Position numbers and translations under genes: made by a program
Part shown: piece by piece, positions 8,129-13,173 of the stretch
Position numbering within the stretch: the stretch's first letter is position 1
Layout: each line of letters starts with the position of its first letter
Notes under the pieces: model-generated
What the model was told of the DNA's origin: nothing
The model's input: the letters and a program-made list of their open reading frames with translations, nothing else
Databases searched by the model: none
Origin: Synura sp. LO234KE
Lineage: Eukaryota; Sar; Synurophyceae; Synurales; Mallomonadaceae
DNA length: 13,173 nucleotides
Direction: 5' to 3'
NCBI GenBank assembly: GCA_015143735.1
Contig: VKHC01000334.1
Coordinates: forward strand, 1 to 13,173

Positions 8129-8832
8129 TTATTGTCGTTGAACACCGTGACGAATCTGGTTGTGCAGAATCTTTAAGGTGGTGATGTTTTGCAAACTTGC
8201 ATTTCTAAAGATACTTTTCTTGAAGCACGAGATTAAATTTGATTACACGACGATTCCAGACTCGTCACGTTTGCCATATACTGTGATCGCGCTAACGGTT
8301 GGACATTGATCAACCGCAACGGCCCCTCCGATAGAGTAGTTTCTTACACTGAGGTGAGTCAAGTTTCCAAGAGTAGGAAGTTGGGCAAACGTGCTTGCAG
8401 AAGGAGTGTACCACCATCGATCCTGCAATTCTCCACATTTAGACTAGAGAGATTCACTAAATGAGATACGTATTTTCTTTAATTTATGCTAACCAATCTC
8501 ACAACTCCAAGGCGAAGTGTTTTAAGTGTTGATGGCAGTATTCGCAGAGGGTTGATTTTGAATATTGCGCGCGACAGATCAATATGCTCAATATCCTGGA
8601 ATACATTATGTTCAGATCCAAATTGACGCAATAAATTTTCTTCGGTTTACTTGGTGGCTTTAGGTTTTATCAACAGATCGCGATTTTTAATTTCGGTTTT
8701 GATTATTGCTGAGAATATATTTCGATAAGTAGAATTACACGACTGAAGGTATCCGAGCCCAAACAGTGGGCTGTGAGAGCGATTGGCTTGGAATATATAT
8801 TCTGAAATAACATTTGGCAGTTCAGCAGGCAT
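8129..8832 (-). pseudogene. F-box/LRR protein, decayed
   Basis: An ATG at 8830-8832 starts MPAELPNVISEYIF, an F-box opening helix. LQSCNSTYRNIFSAIIKTEI follows about 25 residues later as the second half of the domain. The frame then meets TAA (8647-8649) but continues sensibly through DIEHIDLS, ILPSTLKTLRLG, a TAA at 8479-8481, and LVNLSSLNVENCRI. A one-base shift near 8401-8410 leads to LPTLGNLTHLSVRNYSI and ISAITVYGK-like sequence. After TAA at 8243-8245 the same phase still reads ASLQNITTLKIL, ending at TAA 8129-8131. The order (F-box, linker, LRRs) is that of F-box/LRR substrate receptors of SCF ligases. Three internal stops and one shift in about 234 codons mark a relic, a reassigned code or sequence errors. 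All three internal stops are TAA. Confidence 0.72.
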
Positions 8833-9076
8833 AGATCCAAGTGGTCTTCAGAGGAGGCCATCGCAAAAGGTGTAAAAAACGTCTGAATTCTTTCCACGTG
8901 TCAGTTTTGTTTTTGTCAAACGATGCTTTTAGCTAGAATCTACCAGGCATTCTATCTATATCTATAAATTCCGGAATGTTTCAGAAAACAGTTCAAATAA
9001 ATTACACGGGCCTGCGTATTCTTGTTCGATCGATGATGGCAGAGTGGGGCGCACATCAGGATGCCGTCGTCGACTC
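8833..9076. other. Upstream region of the F-box/LRR relic
   Basis: No gene was recognised. A minus-strand frame at 8703-8897 overlaps the F-box coding region in another phase and is a shadow. No TATA-like or other promoter element stands out with confidence. Confidence 0.3.
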
Positions 9077-9277
9077 ATGTTTTCCTTAATTTTATCTCTC
9101 CTAGCGTTCGTTATCTCAGCTTTTTATGGGATTAAGCAAGCAGCTTACAGCCTGAATGCGAATATTAGGCGAACAATTCCTCTGTTCACAGGTACAAATA
9201 TTCACGCACGGTCGTTCACACGCTACTTCCTTTTCCTCTCCCTGCATCAGAGAAATTACACCGTTTCAACGGAATAA
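9077..9277 (+). CDS. Hypothetical small protein with a hydrophobic N-terminus
   Basis: An ATG at 9077 opens 66 codons to TAA at 9275-9277. The start, MFSLILSLLAFVISAFYG, could be a signal peptide or a single membrane anchor. It is followed by a polar part with several Arg and Thr residues. No cysteine pattern, cleavage motif or domain was recognised. An upstream GTG at 9044 is in phase but is less likely as a eukaryotic start. A donor-like ACAG|GTACAA lies inside the ORF (about 9187-9196), so it could also be a first exon. Chance cannot be excluded. Confidence 0.17.
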   Translation: MFSLILSLLAFVISAFYGIKQAAYSLNANIRRTIPLFTGTNIHARSFTRYFLFLSLHQRNYTVSTE

Positions 9278-9364
9278 ATTGCCCAAGCTTACACGCTGCG
9301 AATTTAGGAAAAGGTTGTCTTAAATTAATCTCAGCCATATATTTCCGGTGCTAAGAAAGAATGA

Positions 9365-9514
9365 AAATCTAACTTTCCATTTAGGAAAGAAAAGAAAATT
9401 GACAAGCTGGTTACGCTTCCCGATATTGAAAAGGCCTCGCTGTGGTCAAATATTGAAGAGGCCAAAGTAAGTCGAGGGCCAAAGTCGAGAATCGAAGGAG
9501 ATGAACACGAATAG
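9365..9514 (+). other. Possible internal exon or coding relic
   Basis: This 49-codon frame between stops (TGA 9362-9364, TAG 9512-9514) reads IDKLVTLPDIEKASLWSN and NIEEAKVSRGPKSRIEGDE, a normal-looking charged protein. It contains an acceptor-like TTTCCATTTAG ending at 9384 and a textbook donor, GTAAGT, at 9467-9472, which would bound an 82-bp exon. It also holds a direct repeat, ATATTGAAAAGGCC / ATATTGAAGAGGCC. There is no ATG, no recognised domain and no matched neighbouring exon. A minus-strand frame at 9331-9531 covers the same bases. Confidence 0.22.
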
Positions 9515-10412
9515 CATGCAATCCATCCCATGTGCCGAACTCACACTCCCAAGACGTTCTGCATATGGAATATGCTCGGCGTAGGGCTTTTCACACTTAA
9601 GTAATTGAGTTCGCCCTCAATCTAAACTCTTTGCGCACCGATCCCTAACTTCTCTCAGAACCACTTCTGAGTTTTGTTGCTATAACGACGTGCAGACCGC
9701 TTGGTACAGGTACAAGATAAGCAACTAATTGCAGCAATTAGTCATTAACAACAGTTAATCGGGCTCAGTGCCTAAAGATAAATTTCAACCAAAAACAACT
9801 AAATTAATTACGTAAGCAAACAAAGCGTATCCAACACGTGCGGACACTCAGACGTCACAGGCGTTATGTTTCAATTTTTAACACAATTTCAAGTGGATTG
9901 TTAAAACTCAAAACGGGATATCTCAAGAAGCAGTGCATGAAACCAGGTATAAAAAATCGTTTTAGATCAAGTAAATGCGGTATTAGCCCCCCATTATAGA
10001 AATTTTAAGATCCGACAATTTAGAGCTCCCCAAATTTCAATACGCAAAACCGGACGGCATTTTCAGATCTCGAGAAATAAAGAGAGATAAAAATCTCTTG
10101 AAGGTATAAAATTCAATTAGGTCAACAAATAATTTCCCAAAAAATATTTTAACTTATCTCCCCTCAGAGAAAAAGTTGGAAAATTTTGCTGAAAAAAATC
10201 GCGAAATACCAGCTCATCATTCAGAAGGCACCAATCTCAATAAATCTTGGACATTTGTAACCCTGCCACCCAATAATTGAGGCTCCCAATTGGTTTTTCT
10301 GAAAACCGTCCATTATCTTGGAAGATAATTATGCGCTTCGGAGCACAGAATATCTTGAGATAAATTAATTCCCTATTGTATATCATGCCTAAAATTAAAT
10401 CCGCTGCGCTCC
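9515..10412. other. AT-rich unique sequence; two adjacent small hairpins at 9724-9759
   Basis: No open frame of note was found. ACTAATTG-CAG-CAATTAGT (9724-9742) is a perfect 8-bp hairpin. It is followed at once by ATTAAC-AACA-GTTAAT (9744-9759). Short phrases such as GATATCTCAAGAAG and AGATCTCGAGAAATAA recur loosely between 9910 and 10370. This looks like old decayed repeat sequence, but no clear unit could be defined. Confidence 0.35.
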
Positions 10413-10644
10413 ATGTTTGATCTCCCCCCTAATAATATCACTTCTCGTTTAGGACCCTCCACAATGCCTTCAGCAGCAACAGCCAATGACCCCCAACACA
10501 CCAGGTAACCAAACGAGCACCTCATACATGATTCATAATAGCTTATTGACGTTCAGGAATTGCCAGGATCATCACAGGCCGCTTGGGAAAGCTCCTGACG
10601 CAACGCACTCAGACCAGCCCAAGCCGCCCTCATCACACTTGTAA
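10413..10644 (+). other. Speculative two-exon small ORF left of LTR-like copy B
   Basis: An ATG at 10413 opens 30 codons reading MFDLPPNNITSRLGPSTM and on. They run to CAG|GTAACC (intron start 10505). A candidate acceptor, TTGACGTTCAG, ends at 10556 behind the branch-like CTTATTGAC, giving a 52-bp intron. Joining restores the frame to TAA at 10642-10644, 59 residues in all, rich in Pro, Ser and His. Unspliced, the frame stops right at the donor. The matching PP-(D/N)-N plus donor arrangement left of copy A (about 4870-4947) suggests that this flank belongs to the same element. No retroviral-type domain was recognised, and a minus-strand frame at 10553-10744 overlaps. Confidence 0.18.
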
Positions 10645-10763
10645 TCTTCAACTCCTTGCCACATGCGCTTGAACATACCACTCCATCACCTGTTTCTATG
10701 TCCCATCGAGCTCCCCACATGTCCCGCCTTGCTGTATCTGCCACATATACCCGACTCCTAGCT

Positions 10764-11208
10764 TGTGACCATGTCCGTTACACGTTGTCCACACGTTTTC
10801 CGTACCCCCGACCGCGCATATGCCACGTCATATCAAAATATCACACAAAATATGTCAAATGCAGCGCACCATCCCGCTCGTGCATGCGTAATTAAATTAA
10901 ACTATTCAGATGATCGTATACCGTCTGCCTAAGCAATCTTACTAGTAGAATAGAAGTGAAGTAGAAGCGATGTAGAAGTGTGTACCGGCAGTGTAGCATA
11001 GAAAAACAAAGACAAATATAGAGTAACGCCGCAGCTACCTACAAAACTGACCGTCGATTACGGGTAGCTGCTGACGGTGGAGATGCACCGTCCGCTGAGC
11101 AGTCGAGTAATACACAGAGTAGCATAGAAGGGTAGGCATAATGCAGTGGATAAAAAGCAGTGCACAGATAAGTTCAAAATATTCTATGCAGCTGGCGATT
11201 CTGCAACA
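10764..11208 (+). mobile_element. LTR-like element, copy B (445 bp)
   Basis: Copy B begins TGTGACC (10764) with GTCCGTTACAC at 10773-10783. It continues with ATGCGTAATTAA (about 10884), CCTAAGC and ACTAGTAGAATAGAAGTGAAGTAG (about 10941), the hairpin cassette at 11051-11102 and GCAGTGGATA (about 11143), and ends in ATGCAGCTGG...CAACA at 11208. These blocks occur in the same order as in copy A, with substantial divergence between them, so the two are old or from related subfamilies. No target duplication was found: TAGCT lies to the left and TATGT to the right. The 66-77 bp minisatellite begins at the next base. The open frame at 10656-10895 (+) overlaps its start and is not considered a gene. 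Confidence 0.55.
11051..11102 (+). other. Hairpin cassette, instance 3
   Basis: CCGTCGATTACGG (11051-11063) is followed by the perfect hairpin ACGGTG-GAGATG-CACCGT (11074-11091). It is flanked by CTGCT (11068-11072) and AGCAG (11098-11102), which can pair as an outer stem. Compared with instance 1, the stem changes CAGTG/CACTG to CGGTG/CACCG, which keeps pairing, while the loop keeps GAG at its start. Confidence 0.62.
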
Positions 11209-11902
11209 TATGTGGGTACATGTGCTGGTGTGACCTTGATATGTGACCCCTGGGATGGTATGACGAGTATGAGGTGTATGTGTACACATGTGATGGTGTG
11301 ACCTTGTAATGTGACCCCTGGGATGGTATGAGGTGTATGAGGTATATGTGTACACATGTGATGGTGTGACCTTGTTATGTAACCCCTGGGATGGTATGAG
11401 GAGTGTGAGGTATATGTGCACATGCGATGGTGTGACCTTGTTATGTGACCCCTGGGATGGTATGCGGAGTATGAGGTATATGTGCACATGTGATGGTGTG
11501 ACCTTGATATGTGGCCCCTGGGATGGTATGAGGGCCCGGCGTATAAGGTATATGTGCTGTGCACATGTGATGGTGTGACCTCGTTGTTATGTGATCCCTG
11601 GGATGGTATGAGGTCTAAGAGGTATATGTGTACATGTGATGGCGTGACCTTGTTATGTGATCCCTGGGATGGTATGAGGTCTAAGAGGTATATGTGTACA
11701 TGTGATGGCGTGACCTTGTTATGTGATCCCTGGGATGGTATGAGGAGTGTGAGGTATATGTGCACATGTGATGGTGTGACCTCGTTATGCGACCACTGGA
11801 ATAATGTGAAGAGTATGAGAAGTGTGTGCACATGTGATGGTGTGACCTTGTTATGTAATCCTTGGAATGGTAAGATGAGTATGAGGTCTATTAGGTCCAT
11901 GT
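11209..11902. repeat. Minisatellite, about ten units of 66-77 bp
   Basis: The phrase G(A/C)TGGTGTGACC recurs at 11224, 11292, 11360, 11426, 11492, 11569, 11638, 11704, 11770 and 11836, giving spacings of 68, 68, 66, 66, 77, 69, 66, 66 and 66 bp. Each unit also holds TTATGTGACCCCTGGGATGG, a TATGAGG stretch and the overlapping palindromes GTGTACAC or GTGCAC and CACATGTG. Because several units are 66 bp (a multiple of three), long frames stay open on both strands: 11184-11912 and 11035-11487 on the minus, 11333-11578 and 11509-11934 on the plus. These are treated as repeat products. The last units are more diverged. Confidence 0.93.
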
Positions 11903-12460
11903 GTCGACCCAAGTTCTTCCTTTTCAGTGTCTGAGGGGCTCTCTACTGCCACCAATACAAAGTCATCGAGATCGGACTCTGAGGAGATCAAAAATTCTAA
12001 AGAGATCAGCAATTCCAGATCAGACTCTGAGATCGGCCATTCTGGATCGCTTCTAGCGAACACGACGCCATGTCGCGTTTACACCAGAATCAACGGACGT
12101 CAAAAGAATACAGGACTTTTACCAAGCAGCAGAGACGACTGTTGAGACAATCATCGTCGACAAATCTGTTTGGAACTATTCTGTTTGACATGATCAATTG
12201 GCAATATTCACGTTTGAGTCCTCGGCCTAGTCGACGAGTCGTCATAAGACCTGGAAATTATACTTGACTTGCATCGGTTGTTGATTAATATCACTACGGG
12301 GCTCGCTCATCCATTAACCTATCTACTCCATTAAAGAACCCGAAATACGGGATAAGTCAGAGTACTGATGAGATGCACAGTCGATTTTCCAGCTTTTGCG
12401 CTCAATTGGACATAATAATTGTTTTTACACTTTGCTTATCTAAATTTGTTTTCAATAAAT
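11903..12460 (+). other. Unique island between two arrays of the same family
   Basis: The island opens with a strong acceptor-like TTCTTCCTTTTCAG (about 11913-11926). A 72-codon plus frame follows (11927-12145), rich in Ser, Asp, Glu and Asn. It has a duplicated motif, RSDSE, encoded by GATC(G/A)GACTCTGAG. The minus strand of the same bases is also open (11851-12063) and reads an acidic SESDLELLISLEFLISSESD. Only one of the three frames here, at most, can be real. From 12268 to 12460 no gene was seen, and AATAAA-type sequence (TCAATAAAT) occurs just before the second array. Confidence 0.35.
12070..12267 (+). CDS. Hypothetical basic protein, 65 residues
   Basis: ATG at 12070 to TGA at 12265-12267. 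The product is strongly basic: it starts MSRLHQNQRTSKEYRTF, continues TKQQRRLLRQSS and ends SRRVVIRPGNYT. The frame is open upstream to a TGA at 12028-12030. It overlaps the acidic frame at 11927-12145 in another phase. No family was recognised. It is the only ATG-started unique-sequence ORF of this length in the island, but the size and lack of homology evidence keep confidence low. Confidence 0.2.
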   Translation: MSRLHQNQRTSKEYRTFTKQQRRLLRQSSSTNLFGTILFDMINWQYSRLSPRPSRRVVIRPGNYT

Positions 12461-13173
12461 ATGTGTACACATGTGATGGTGTGACCTTGTTATGTGACCC
12501 CTGGGATGGTATGAGGTCTATGAGGTATATGTTAACACATGTGATGGTGTGACCTTGTAATGTGACTCCTGGGATGGTATGAGGTGTATGTGTACACATG
12601 TGATGGTGTGACCTTGTTATGTGACTCCTGGGATGGTATGAGGTCTACGAAGTGTATGTGTACAGATGTGATGGTGTGACCTTGTTATGTGACTCCTGGG
12701 ATGGTATGAGGTGTATGTGTACACATGTGATGGTGTGGCCTTGTTATGTGACTCTTGGGATGGTATGAGGTCTACGAAGTGTATGTGTACAGATGTGATG
12801 GTGTGACCTTGTAATGTGACCCCTGGGATGGTATGAGGTGTATGTGTACACATGTGATGGTGTGACCTTGTTATGTGACTCCTGGGATGGTATGAGGTCT
12901 ATGAGGTATATGTGTACACATGTGATAGTGTAACCTTGTAATGTGACCCCTGGGATGGTATGAGGTGTATGTGTACACATGTGATGGTGTGACCTTGTAA
13001 TGTGACTCCTGGGATGATATGAGGTCTATGAGGTATATGTGTACACATGTGATGGTGTGACCTTGTTATGTGACTCTTGGGATGGTATGAGGAGTGTGAG
13101 GTGTATGTGTACACATGTGATGGTGTGACCTTGTTATGTGACTCCTGGGATGGTATGAGGTCTACGAAGTGTA
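12461..13173. repeat. Minisatellite of the same family with a 127-bp higher-order unit, runs off the window
   Basis: The phrase GAT(G/A)GTGTGACC (one copy reads GTGTGGCC and one GTGTAACC) starts at 12475, 12543, 12602, 12670, 12729, 12797, 12856, 12924, 12983, 13051 and 13119. The spacings alternate 68, 59, 68, 59, 68, 59, 68, 59, 68 and finally 68. The 59-bp unit lacks nine bases of the TATGAGGTCTATGAGGTATA segment. The pair forms a 127-bp higher-order repeat, with CTACGAAG variants recurring in the long unit. The minus-strand frames across it are treated as repeat products. Confidence 0.95.

Noticed and set aside
9940-10500. A single frame with only one TGA, readable as protein if TAA/TAG were glutamine
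   Set aside because: The number of TAA/TAG codons in it is close to that expected by chance for this composition, and rechecking the bases near 10390 broke the apparent continuity. It looks non-coding.
11035-11934. Long frames on both strands (up to 242 codons) across the 66-77 bp array
   Set aside because: They are open on both strands over the same repeats because most units are 66 bp. There is no unique N-terminal domain, and the sister array with 59-bp units breaks the phase.
12353-12385. Hammerhead-like pieces: CTGATGAG at 12365 with CGAAA and GTC upstream
   Set aside because: The order would require a type II hammerhead, but the bases between CGAAA and GTC do not pair, and the segment AGAGTA cannot form stem I.
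12402-13114. Minus-strand frames of the terminal array with THTPHTIPGVT-type repeats
   Set aside because: They are translations of the minisatellite, start and end at unit variants, and have no support outside the array.
1-13173. CRISPR array among the tandem repeats
   Set aside because: The repeats are head-to-tail without unique spacers of constant length, and the surrounding sequence is eukaryotic in character with no cas-like genes.

Overview
The window looks like an accessory, gene-poor stretch of a eukaryotic nuclear genome. The evidence is F-box and ribonuclease-inhibitor-type leucine-rich repeat (LRR) sequence, GT...AG-like splice signals, several minisatellite families, LTR-like repeats and no compact operon-like gene layout. 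The lineage (fungus, protist or small animal) cannot be fixed from sequence alone. No intact, confidently functional gene was found, and no tRNA or rRNA gene was recognised.

Layout. Positions 1-228 are a 63-bp minisatellite that directly abuts the 3' end of a decayed LRR gene on the minus strand (229-1250, with a stop-poor upstream extension to 1688). Positions 1689-3743 hold only weak small ORFs, a strong inverted repeat (2887-2934), a nested hairpin and a 14-bp tandem repeat. A C-rich array with a period near 20 bp occurs at 3744-3951 and again at 6093-6655. Between them lie a stop-interrupted coding relic (from 4038) and an LTR-like element (5395-6092). Two F-box gene relics face each other at 7709-8017 (+) and 8129-8832 (-); the latter carries an LRR tail. 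A diverged relative of the LTR-like element lies at 10764-11208. It runs straight into a 66-77 bp minisatellite (11209-11902). A 560-bp island with overlapping ORFs separates that from a second array of the same family (12461 to the window end), which has a 127-bp higher-order period.

How the parts relate. The most informative structure is the pair of LTR-like elements. Both begin TGTGACC, carry GTCCGTTACAC near the start and an ACTAGTA...TAGAAGT block in the middle, and end in CAACA. They share a hairpin cassette, present once in one copy and twice in the other, whose stem bases change in a compensatory way while the loop start is kept. Each element's CAACA end is followed immediately by a different minisatellite. 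The F-box and LRR relics suggest a decaying, multi-copy F-box/LRR family. Together these features suit a subtelomeric or otherwise repeat-rich, fast-evolving region. That last statement is inference.
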